Assembly (NCBI GenBank): GCA_934699135.1 | Contig: CAKUVM010000074.1 | Location: 1 to 6,179 of the forward strand | Direction: 5' to 3' | From: an uncultured Bacteroidales bacterium | GTDB taxonomy: Bacteria > Bacteroidota > Bacteroidia > Bacteroidales > Marinilabiliaceae | DNA length: 6,179 nucleotides | Part shown: positions 1 to 5,290 of the stretch, piece by piece | Layout of the letters: every line of letters begins with the position of its first letter | Numbering within the stretch: the first letter of the stretch is position 1 | The notes under the pieces: generated by a model | What the model was told of the DNA's origin: nothing | The model's database searches: none | What the model saw: the letters and a program-made list of their open reading frames with translations, nothing else | Position numbers and translations under genes: made by a program

Positions 1-28
1 CCTTGAGTGGCTAGAAGAGGCTTGCAAA

Positions 29-139
29 GCCTTGTAGACGACACAGGAACACAAAAAGGCCGGCAAGGGGCTTCACTCCTTGCCGGCCTCGGCCGTGCCG
101 CGCGACGCCTCACATATGGAACTCCTGCCTTGTAAACGA
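29..139 (-). repeat. Two near-identical 13-base sequences, one after each groEL-distal hairpin
   Basis: Plus-strand GCCTTGTAGACGA (29-41) and GCCTTGTAAACGA (127-139) agree at 12 of 13 positions and start 98 bases apart. On the minus strand each copy follows one of the two hairpins (172-143 and 88-58) within a few to about 17 bases. Nothing else in 1-213 looks like a gene on the minus strand. The rest of the region holds only a small inverted repeat, AGGCTT-GCA-AAGCCT (18-32). Confidence 0.5.
53..88 (-). terminator. Intrinsic terminator of the groES-groEL operon
   Basis: A perfect 11-base stem GGCCGGCAAGG / CCTTGCCGGCC (58-68 with 78-88), with a nine-base loop, is followed directly on the minus strand by TTTTT (57-53) and then GTG. 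This is a standard rho-independent terminator for leftward transcription, about 125 bases after groEL. The plus side has no T run after the stem, so it is less suited to rightward transcription. Confidence 0.82.
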
Positions 140-142
140 GAA

Positions 143-172
143 GCGGCGCGTCGGGAGAACCCGACGCGCCGC
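143..172 (-). terminator. Thirteen-base-pair hairpin just downstream of groEL
   Basis: A perfect 13-base inverted repeat (143-155 with 160-172, starting GCGGCGCGTCGGG) closes a four-base loop (156-159). It begins 41 bases after the groEL stop codon. On the minus strand the stem is followed by TTCTCGTTTACAAGG, a weak T-rich tail. It may be a first terminator, or a 3' stabilising structure ahead of the better one at 88-53. Confidence 0.55.
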
Positions 173-213
173 CATATTGCGCCTAATTGTTAATATCGCA
201 CTTATGCGCCGGA

Positions 214-1854
214 CTACATCATGCCGCCCATTCCGCCCATGCCTGCGGCACCGCCTGCGGGCATCTCAGGCTTGTTGTCCTTCTCCTCTGCAATGATGCA
301 TTCGGTGGTAAGGAACATACCTGCAATGGAAGCCGCATTCTCAAGAGCCACGCGGGCTACCTTGGCGGGGTCTATGACACCGGCGGAGAGCAGGTTCTCG
401 AACTTGTCTGCGCGGGCGTTGTAACCGTAGTCACCCTTGCCCTCTTTGATCTTCTGCACGATGACAGCGCCTTCCTTGCCGCCGTTGAACACAATCTGGC
501 GGAGAGGCTCCTCGATGGCGCGGCGCACGATGTCGATGCCCGTGGTCTCATCGTCATTGTCTCCCTTGAGACCATCAAGAACCTGGGCGGCACGGATGTA
601 GGTGACACCGCCACCGGGAACGATGCCCTCCTCAACTGCGGCACGCGTCGCGCACAAGGCATCGTCTACGCGATCTTTCTTCTCCTTCATCTCAACCTCG
701 GTGGGTGCGCCTACATAGAGTACAGCCACGCCGCCGGCGAGCTTTGCGAGGCGCTCCTGAAGCTTCTCGCGGTCATAGTCGCTCTTGGTGTTAGCAATTT
801 GAGCCTTGATCTGAGCGGTGCGCTCCTTGATGGCCTCCTTGTCACCCTTGCCGTTGACGATGGTGGTGTTCTCCTTGGTGATGGCCACTTTCTCGGCCAT
901 ACCGAGCATATTGAGATCGGCGTTCTCCAGCTTGAGGCCCGTCTCCTCTGAGATGACAGTGCCACCTGTGAGGATGGCGAGGTCTTGAAGCATCTCCTTG
1001 CGACGGTCGCCGAAGCCAGGAGCCTTGACGGCGGCCACTTTGAGGGAGCCGCGGAGGCGGTTGACCACGAGGGTGGCGAGAGCCTCGCCATCGACATCCT
1101 CAGCAATGATGAGCAGAGGACGGCCAGACTGCGCTGCCTTCTCCAAGATGGGGAGAAGATCCTTCATTGTGGAGATCTTCTTGTCGTAGATGAGGATGAA
1201 AGGAGAGTCGAGGTCGGCCTCCATCTTCTCCGTGTTTGTCACAAAGTATGGCGAGATGTAGCCGCGATCGAACTGCATACCCTCAACGACGTCGACATGA
1301 GTCTCGGTGCCTTTCGCCTCCTCGACCGTGATGACGCCCTCCTTGCCCACTTTTTTCATGGCCTCGGCTATGAGCTTGCCAATCTCGCCATCATTGTTGG
1401 CGGAGATGGATGCAACTTGCTCAATCTTCTCGTTTGAGTTGTCAATCTCTTGAGCCTGGCTCTTGATGCTGTCAACCACCTTGGCGACGGCCTTGTCAAT
1501 GCCTCTCTTGAGATCCATCGGGTTGGCGCCGGCAGTGACGTTCTTGATGCCAGTGTTGATGATGGCCTGCGCCAAGACGGTGGCGGTGGTGGTGCCATCG
1601 CCAGCGTCATCGCCAGTCTTGGAGGCTACCTCCTTAACCATCTGCGCGCCGAGGTTGGCATACGGGTCGGAGAGCTCAACCTCCTTGGCCACGGAGACAC
1701 CGTCCTTAGTGATGTGGGGTGCACCGAACTTGCGCTCGATGACCACATTGCGACCCTTCGGGCCAAGCGTAACCTTGACTGCGTCGGCCAACTGGTCTAC
1801 GCCCTGTTTCAGAAGCTCGCGAGCCTCTGCGTTGAATTTTATTGTCTTTGCCAT
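214..1854 (-). CDS. groEL: Chaperonin GroEL (Cpn60)
   Basis: This 546-residue protein is the full-length 60 kDa chaperonin, which forms the double heptameric ring that folds proteins in the cytoplasm using ATP and GroES. Nucleotide-site motifs are TLGPKGRNV (29-37), D51 in TKDGVSVA, and GDGTTTATVL (85-94). The ATP-hydrolysis aspartate is D398 in RVDDALCATRAA. The family signature AAVEEGIVPGGG is at 405-416. The apical domain (about 190-375) includes YISPYFVTN (199-207) and KAPGFGDRRKEML (277-289). The C-terminus ends in the flexible GGAAGMGGMGGMM tail facing the cavity. Length and start match the family exactly (MAKTIKFNAEAR). The AT-rich 51-base leader after groES has no Shine-Dalgarno, as is common in Bacteroidota. 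The gene ends with TAG and is followed by two hairpins. Nothing is missing or frameshifted. Confidence 0.99.
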   Translation of the reverse strand: MAKTIKFNAEARELLKQGVDQLADAVKVTLGPKGRNVVIERKFGAPHITKDGVSVAKEVELSDPYANLGAQMVKEVASKTGDDAGDGTTTATVLAQAIINTGIKNVTAGANPMDLKRGIDKAVAKVVDSIKSQAQEIDNSNEKIEQVASISANNDGEIGKLIAEAMKKVGKEGVITVEEAKGTETHVDVVEGMQFDRGYISPYFVTNTEKMEADLDSPFILIYDKKISTMKDLLPILEKAAQSGRPLLIIAEDVDGEALATLVVNRLRGSLKVAAVKAPGFGDRRKEMLQDLAILTGGTVISEETGLKLENADLNMLGMAEKVAITKENTTIVNGKGDKEAIKERTAQIKAQIANTKSDYDREKLQERLAKLAGGVAVLYVGAPTEVEMKEKKDRVDDALCATRAAVEEGIVPGGGVTYIRAAQVLDGLKGDNDDETTGIDIVRRAIEEPLRQIVFNGGKEGAVIVQKIKEGKGDYGYNARADKFENLLSAGVIDPAKVARVALENAASIAGMFLTTECIIAEEKDNKPEMPAGGAAGMGGMGGMM

Positions 1855-1905
1855 GATTGATTATCTTGAATTGATTTGAATGAAAGAACCGAGCCTTTGC
1901 TTCTG

Positions 1906-2184
1906 TTAGGCCACGTAGAGGACATCACTCTGATTGATGAGGAGGTAGTCCTCACCGTCTATCTGAAGCTCGGTGCCGGAGTATTTGCCATAGAGGACAG
2001 TGTCGCCCACTTTCACCTCTACGGCCTCATCTTTCTTGGCCGCACCCACCAGCACCACGGTACCCTTGAGGGGTTTCTCCTTCGCGCTGTCTGGGATGAT
2101 GATGCCGCTCTGAGTCTTCGTCTCGGCGGGGACGGGCTTAACCAGCACTTTGCCGGCCAGTACTTTGCCTTTCAATTCTGCCAT
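1906..2184 (-). CDS. groES: Co-chaperonin GroES (Cpn10)
   Basis: This 92-residue protein is the GroES lid, a heptameric ring that caps GroEL and encloses the folding chamber in the cytoplasm. The core motif near the N-terminus is GKVLVKPVPAETKTQSG (11-27). The mobile loop (about 18-34) carries the hydrophobic tripeptide III (28-30), which docks onto the GroEL apical domains; E. coli has IVL there. The segment VKVGDTVLYGKYSGTEL (58-74) and the C-terminal SDVLYVA are family hallmarks. The roof hairpin (GAAKKDEAVE, 48-57) is shorter than in E. coli, bringing the length to 92 compared with 97. The ATG at 2184 gives the standard start; it is preceded by an A-rich stretch with no Shine-Dalgarno. 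groEL follows after a 51-base gap, making a normal groES-groEL operon that is probably heat-inducible. Confidence 0.98.
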   Translation of the reverse strand: MAELKGKVLAGKVLVKPVPAETKTQSGIIIPDSAKEKPLKGTVVLVGAAKKDEAVEVKVGDTVLYGKYSGTELQIDGEDYLLINQSDVLYVA

Positions 2185-2218
2185 TGTAGTATGTTTTATT
2201 TTTATTGACTAAGTTAGA

Positions 2219-2248
2219 GGCCGCAGGGGGGAAGCCCCCTGCACGGCC
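2219..2248 (-). promoter_or_regulatory. Strong GC hairpin in the groES leader
   Basis: A perfect eight-base stem GCAGGGGG / CCCCCTGC (2223-2230 with 2235-2242) closes a four-base loop; outer GGCC / GGCC arms (2219-2222 with 2245-2248) extend it by four pairs after a two-base bulge. In the transcribed direction it is followed by TCTAACTTAG and not by a T run, so it is not a standard terminator. It sits 35-64 bases before the groES start codon. If transcription starts near 2249 it would form the very 5' end of the chaperonin mRNA, where it could protect against decay. Confidence 0.5.
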
Positions 2249-2260
2249 ACACGACAATAA

Positions 2261-2275
2261 TCACATTGCGTGCCA
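2261..2275 (-). promoter_or_regulatory. Candidate sigma-54-like promoter of groES-groEL
   Basis: The minus strand reads TGGCACG from 2275 to 2269, a perfect match to the -24 half of the sigma-54 consensus (TGGCACG-N4-TTGC), and it is preceded by TT. At the correct spacing the -12 half is GTGA (2264-2261), keeping only the T and G of TTGC and lacking the usually required GC pair. A transcript from it would start near 2249, giving a leader of about 65 bases. A poor housekeeping alternative is TAACTTAG at 2216-2209 (like TAnnTTTG), but it has no -33 partner. Confidence 0.3.
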
Positions 2276-2292
2276 AACGCCCAAAGCGGACA

Positions 2293-2325
2293 TTTTGTCA
2301 CACCTTGTGGCTTGTTTTGTCATAC
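2293..2325 (-). promoter_or_regulatory. Tandem TGACAAAA boxes, two helical turns apart, upstream of groES
   Basis: On the plus strand TTTTGTCACAC (2293-2303) and TTTTGTCATAC (2315-2325) match at 10 of 11 positions and start exactly 22 bases apart, which places them on the same face of the helix. On the minus, transcribed strand they read TGACAAAA. The groES-proximal copy also forms a short inverted repeat, GACA-AAA-TGTC (2301 down to 2290 region). This spacing suits a dimeric activator or repressor site for the groES-groEL operon. I cannot name the protein. No CIRCE element (TTAGCACTC-N9-GAGTGCTAA) is seen in the intergenic region. Confidence 0.4.
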
Positions 2326-2340
2326 GGTGGCGCTAGAAAT

Positions 2341-2372
2341 GGCAGAGAAAGACGCGTGAAAGCCCCGTCACG
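2341..2372 (-). terminator. Weak terminator candidate after the HsdR_N-like gene
   Basis: On the minus strand, just after the stop codon at 2378-2376, a five-base inverted repeat CGTGA / TCACG (2372-2368 with 2359-2355) with an eight-base loop is followed by the pyrimidine-rich CGTCTTTCTCTGCC. The stem is short and the tail is not a pure T run, so it could equally be chance. Confidence 0.28.
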
Positions 2373-2375
2373 GCC

Positions 2376-2852
2376 TCAACGGCCGCACACGTCAGCCCAC
2401 GCCGGCATCCGTTGCGAAAAGAGAGGCTCGCTACCCTCGGGAAGCATGACACAATAGTGGGTCATGCCATTGGTCAGCACCACAGCCCGCGCGCCCAAGA
2501 CGCTCAGATAGCGGCACGCCTGATTGAGCGTCTGCTGTGACAACGTGACGGACGGGGCTTTGCACTCCACAATGACAAGCGGCCGCATCTGGCGCGAGAA
2601 TGCCACGATATCCGCCCTTTGGCGCGAGGAGCCTATTAAGACGGGAGCCTCGGCGGCCACCAACCCCAGCGGGTAGCCCAAGTGACTGACCATATAGGCC
2701 AAGAAATGTTGTCGGACCCACTCCTCTGGCGTCAGGGCCACAAAACGCCTACGGCAGAGACACATCACGGATGGGCGGTCAAGAGCCTTGGCTTGGCGCA
2801 CAATAAGGTTGGCCGTGGGCAAATTGAGCCGAGGGAACGCGTCAGCCGGCAT
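2376..2852 (-). CDS. Stand-alone HsdR N-terminal-domain protein (PD-(D/E)XK nuclease-like fold)
   Basis: This 158-residue protein resembles the N-terminal nuclease domain of type I restriction HsdR subunits (HSDR_N_2-type) but has none of the helicase part. The conserved block RRRFVALTPEEWVRQHF (34-50) is characteristic of the short Bacteroidales family. The predicted catalytic signature is complete: D81 in RADIVAF, and E96-x-K98 in VIVECKAP, followed by a glutamine-rich helix (Q106, Q107, Q111). Residues 1-10 are poorly conserved, whereas the LNLP motif at 9-12 matches relatives, so the ATG at 2852 is the sensible start. No hsdM or hsdS is present, so this is not a restriction-modification system. 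I recall the family as a widespread, nearly core Bacteroidales protein of unknown role; actual nuclease activity is inferred from motifs only. Its first 11 bases overlap the end of the PrsW-like gene, suggesting translational coupling. Confidence 0.88.
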   Translation of the reverse strand: MPADAFPRLNLPTANLIVRQAKALDRPSVMCLCRRRFVALTPEEWVRQHFLAYMVSHLGYPLGLVAAEAPVLIGSSRQRADIVAFSRQMRPLVIVECKAPSVTLSQQTLNQACRYLSVLGARAVVLTNGMTHYCVMLPEGSEPLFSQRMPAWADVCGR

Positions 2853-3912
2853 GAGTGAGATTTGACAGACGCGACTGGAGATCTTTGCCGCGGTTGAGAT
2901 ATGTCATAAGGAGAAGAGCCGAGAAAAATATGAGGCCGACGCGCACCACGAGGCCAAAGACGGCATAGGAGCAAGCGAAATCGTAGACCCCGTGAAGGAT
3001 CGCAGGTATGGCCACGGCCAAGACGCGGAGGGCCCACTTGTATGCGGGGAAGAGCTGCGCGAACGAGATGAAATAGCCGGCCACGCCAGCCCACAGGGCA
3101 TGGGCGAAAGGCAGTGTAGTAAGACGCGTTATGTTCATAAAAAAGGACTCGCTATAGCCATACTCGGCATTGACGGTGAGCTGGTACTGCACCCCCTCAA
3201 AGACGCCAAACGCGATGCCGCTTACAAGGCCGTAGAAGACCATGGTCTGAGGCACCAACGGCTCTCGTGCCCGCGCCACGATGATGAAGAGCGGCAGAGC
3301 CTTGGCGAACTCCTCCGTCACGCCGACGCCGCAGACGTAGAAAAGCGCCTGCCCCACAAACGAGCGAGCCTCTTCGAACCCATAAAACGGATTTAGGGCC
3401 ACGATGCCGAGCACATCCCACGCCACAAAGACAAACACCTGCGTGAGAAAAAAAGTGATGACGGCGGAGCGAGCCGAGACCTGACGGGTCTTGAACAAAT
3501 AATAGAAAAAAAGCCCCCAAACCCCGGAGAAATAGAGCGATATGAAATAGAAAGTGAGGACGGAGGAGCCCCCAAAGAGCTCAACGACAGCGGGCAGAAG
3601 ACCCACGGCAGCCATCATGAGCAACCGGGAGTCTTGCCTCCACACGCCGCGGCTCATATCTCCCTTGGGGAAAAGAATCTCAGAGCCAATGGACTTGATC
3701 TGGCTGACGATGGAGCCGCGCCGCCTGACGCTCACCTTCACACCCTCGCGGCGCAAGCAGTCGCCCACGGTGGTGCGGCCATCGTATATCCCTCCGTCAG
3801 GCCTCGCCTTGTCGCACTTCAAGACACGACCGCGGGCCACCATCTCGGCAATGGTGGCAATGTCGTAGGGGCCAAAGTCATTGCCGTTCCTTATTATTAC
3901 GTAGTAATTCAT
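2842..3912 (-). CDS. PrsW-family intramembrane protease with an N-terminal GYF_2-like domain
   Basis: Starting at the ATG at 3912, the protein has 356 residues. Residues 1-60 (YYVIIRNGNDFGPYD, then Gly-Arg-Val and a Lys-Ala-Arg-Pro turn) look like a cytosolic GYF_2 domain, a peptide-binding module often placed before membrane domains. A basic linker (about 58-96) leads into about eight hydrophobic segments (roughly 97-337). All four PrsW/ABI-superfamily motifs are present: EEFAK (200-204, the EExxK motif), FGVFE (235-239, FxxxE), H271 in FAHALWAG, and HGVYD (307-311, HxxxD). These form the proposed metal-dependent active site within the membrane. PrsW of Bacillus cleaves the anti-sigma factor RsiW, but the substrate here is unknown. 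The reading frame stays open upstream to an ATG at 3963 and a TTG at 3996; I prefer 3912 because the GYF_2 homology begins there and the extra residues look non-conserved. Its stop codon overlaps the next gene by 11 bases. Confidence 0.88.
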   Translation of the reverse strand: MNYYVIIRNGNDFGPYDIATIAEMVARGRVLKCDKARPDGGIYDGRTTVGDCLRREGVKVSVRRRGSIVSQIKSIGSEILFPKGDMSRGVWRQDSRLLMMAAVGLLPAVVELFGGSSVLTFYFISLYFSGVWGLFFYYLFKTRQVSARSAVITFFLTQVFVFVAWDVLGIVALNPFYGFEEARSFVGQALFYVCGVGVTEEFAKALPLFIIVARAREPLVPQTMVFYGLVSGIAFGVFEGVQYQLTVNAEYGYSESFFMNITRLTTLPFAHALWAGVAGYFISFAQLFPAYKWALRVLAVAIPAILHGVYDFACSYAVFGLVVRVGLIFFSALLLMTYLNRGKDLQSRLSNLTHAG

Positions 3913-3938
3913 ACTGTGCTCAATGTCCACGTCGTGCG

Positions 3939-3946
3939 CGAATTTA
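3939..3946 (-). promoter_or_regulatory. Possible Bacteroidota -7 element for the PrsW-like gene
   Basis: The minus strand reads TAAATTCG here, against the Bacteroidota housekeeping -7 consensus TAnnTTTG (five of six fixed positions). It lies 27 bases upstream of the ATG at 3912, which suits a short leader and supports that start over the upstream ones at 3963 and 3996. No convincing TTTG -33 element sits 19-21 bases further upstream, so the call is weak. Confidence 0.22.
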
Positions 3947-4023
3947 GCGTGAAATGGCGGCATGGCGAGCGAGGCGGCGGCACTTTGTGGCCGCAAGGCG
4001 AGCGCGTGGGGACAGAGGTGGGG

Positions 4024-4063
4024 AACAGAAAACAGCCACCCTGCGCAGGAGCGACAAGGTGGC
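4024..4063 (-). terminator. Putative intrinsic terminator after the response regulator gene
   Basis: On the minus strand a six-base stem GCCACC / GGTGGC (4063-4058 with 4040-4035) encloses a 17-base loop that contains the small palindrome CTGCGCAG. The stem is followed at once by the T-rich run TGTTTTCTGTTCC (4034-4022). It begins about 28 bases after the response regulator stop codon. The stem is short and the tail is interrupted, so this is a moderate call. If real, it separates the ppx-like/regulator operon from the protease gene downstream. Confidence 0.4.
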
Positions 4064-4091
4064 CGTTGTGATCGCTGTCGGTCGCGAGCGG

Positions 4092-5261
4092 CTATCCGCC
4101 AATGGGGCGCGCGTAGTCCGCCACGTCCTTTGCTGTGATGTCTGCCCCGGGGGCCAAGATGGTGAGGCGCTCCATGACATTACGGAACTCGCGTATGTTG
4201 CCAGTCCAGTTTATATGCTTCAGGGCCGCGAGAGCCTCTTCCGTCACTCCTTTTTGCGGCATATTAAGCTCTTGGGCCACCATTTGGAGAAAATAGTGCG
4301 CCAAGGCCGGGATGTCCTCCGCCCTCTCATTGAGCGATGGGACGTTTATTATGATGACGGAGAGGCGGTGATAGAGGTCTTCGCGGAAACGTCCCGCCTT
4401 AATCTCCTCCGCCAAATTCTTGTTCGTGGCCGCCAAGACGCGGACGTCGACCTTTATGTCCTTGTCTCCGCCCACACGCGTTATGGTGCTTTCTTGCAAC
4501 GCGCGCAACACCTTCGCCTGTGCGGGCAAGCTCATGTCTCCTATCTCATCGAGGAAGATGGTCCCGCCATCGGCCTGCTCAAACCTGCCGATTCGCTGCT
4601 TGACGGCAGAGGTGAAAGCGCCTTTCTCGTGACCAAAAAGTTCGCTCTCAATAAGTTCTGACGGAATGGCGGCGCAGTTGACCTCTATGAATGGGCCTGC
4701 GGCCCGACGGCTGTTCTCGTGGAGGGCGCGGGCCACAAGCTCCTTGCCCGTGCCGTTGCCCCCCAGGATGAGGACGCGCGCGTCAGTCTGCGCCACTTTG
4801 TCTATCATGTCTCGCACGCGCATCATTGGCTGCGAGTCTCCGACCATGTCGTAGGCATGCGCCACCTTTTTCTTAAGTTTTTTCGTCTCAGAGACAAGGG
4901 CTCCTTTTTCTTGCGCGTTTTTTATGGTGACGAGGAGACGGTTGAGGTCTAGAGGCTTCTGTATGAAATCGTAAGCGCCCTTTTTGATGCACTCTACGGC
5001 CGTGTCAATGTCTCCGTGGCCAGAGATCATTATGACAGGGCAATCGGGCCTTTGCGCCATGATGGCGTCAAGCACCTCCATACCGTCCATCCCGGGCATC
5101 TTGATGTCTGTCAGCACCACGTCAAACGCCTCGGCCTTGAACGCCTCCACGCCCTGCGCCCCATCTTCGGCCAAGCTCACGGCGTGCCCCTCCATCTCCA
5201 AAATGTCTTTGAGCGTAGAGCGGATGCTTCGTTGGTCATCTATGACAAGGATTTTGGCCAT
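4092..5261 (-). CDS. Sigma-54 activator-type response regulator (NtrC class) lacking a DNA-binding domain
   Basis: This 389-residue protein has two domains. Residues 1-115 are a receiver: acidic pair D8/D9, phospho-acceptor D52 (TDIKMPGMDG), S80 and K102. Residues about 138-370 are an AAA+ sigma-54 interaction domain: Walker A GGNGTGKE (167-174), sigma-54 contact loop GAFTSA (214-219), Walker B FLDE (236-239), ATN sensor I (278-280), arginine fingers R292 and R299, and sensor II GNIREFR (354-360). In the canonical family the contact loop is GAFTGA; here the fifth residue is Ser. The chain ends at residue 389, right after the AAA+ lid, where NtrC-class proteins usually continue for 60-80 residues into a Fis-type helix-turn-helix. 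No helix-turn-helix is visible in any frame of the next 100 bases, so this does not look like a frameshift, and short relatives in other Bacteroidota end at the same point. It probably activates the sigma-54 holoenzyme when phosphorylated, but binds DNA weakly or through a partner. No histidine kinase is in the window. ATG start; the leader is A-rich with no Shine-Dalgarno. Confidence 0.95.
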   Translation of the reverse strand: MAKILVIDDQRSIRSTLKDILEMEGHAVSLAEDGAQGVEAFKAEAFDVVLTDIKMPGMDGMEVLDAIMAQRPDCPVIMISGHGDIDTAVECIKKGAYDFIQKPLDLNRLLVTIKNAQEKGALVSETKKLKKKVAHAYDMVGDSQPMMRVRDMIDKVAQTDARVLILGGNGTGKELVARALHENSRRAAGPFIEVNCAAIPSELIESELFGHEKGAFTSAVKQRIGRFEQADGGTIFLDEIGDMSLPAQAKVLRALQESTITRVGGDKDIKVDVRVLAATNKNLAEEIKAGRFREDLYHRLSVIIINVPSLNERAEDIPALAHYFLQMVAQELNMPQKGVTEEALAALKHINWTGNIREFRNVMERLTILAPGADITAKDVADYARPIGG

Positions 5262-5290
5262 CTTTATGTCTTTTTATCTGTCACGAAACC

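Noticed and set aside
187..951. A 254-codon open frame on the plus strand opposite groEL, with further long frames at 985-1437, 1450-1860 and 1463-1879.
   Set aside because: They lie wholly antisense to a highly conserved groEL. Long antisense frames are expected from the biased third positions of a GC-rich gene, and the translations show no recognisable domain.
1855..2375. A CIRCE heat-shock operator before groES or groEL.
   Set aside because: No TTAGCACTC-N9-GAGTGCTAA or close variant was found in either intergenic stretch.
2376..2852. A type I restriction-modification locus.
   Set aside because: Only the HsdR N-terminal domain is present; there is no helicase region, hsdM or hsdS, and the protein matches a short stand-alone Bacteroidales family.
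3913..3996. An N-terminal extension of the PrsW-like protein from the ATG at 3963 or the TTG at 3996.
   Set aside because: The added residues resemble no domain or signal peptide, the GYF_2 homology starts at the ATG at 3912, and a -7-like element lies inside the extension.
4022..4091. A frameshifted helix-turn-helix remnant downstream of the response regulator stop.
   Set aside because: Reading the other two minus-strand frames gives arginine- and serine-rich sequence with no Fis-like helices, and related Bacteroidota proteins appear to end at the same position.
3954..4661. A 235-codon plus-strand open frame spanning the regulator gene end and the intergenic region.
   Set aside because: Most of it is antisense to the conserved AAA+ domain of the response regulator, and its translation shows no family resemblance.
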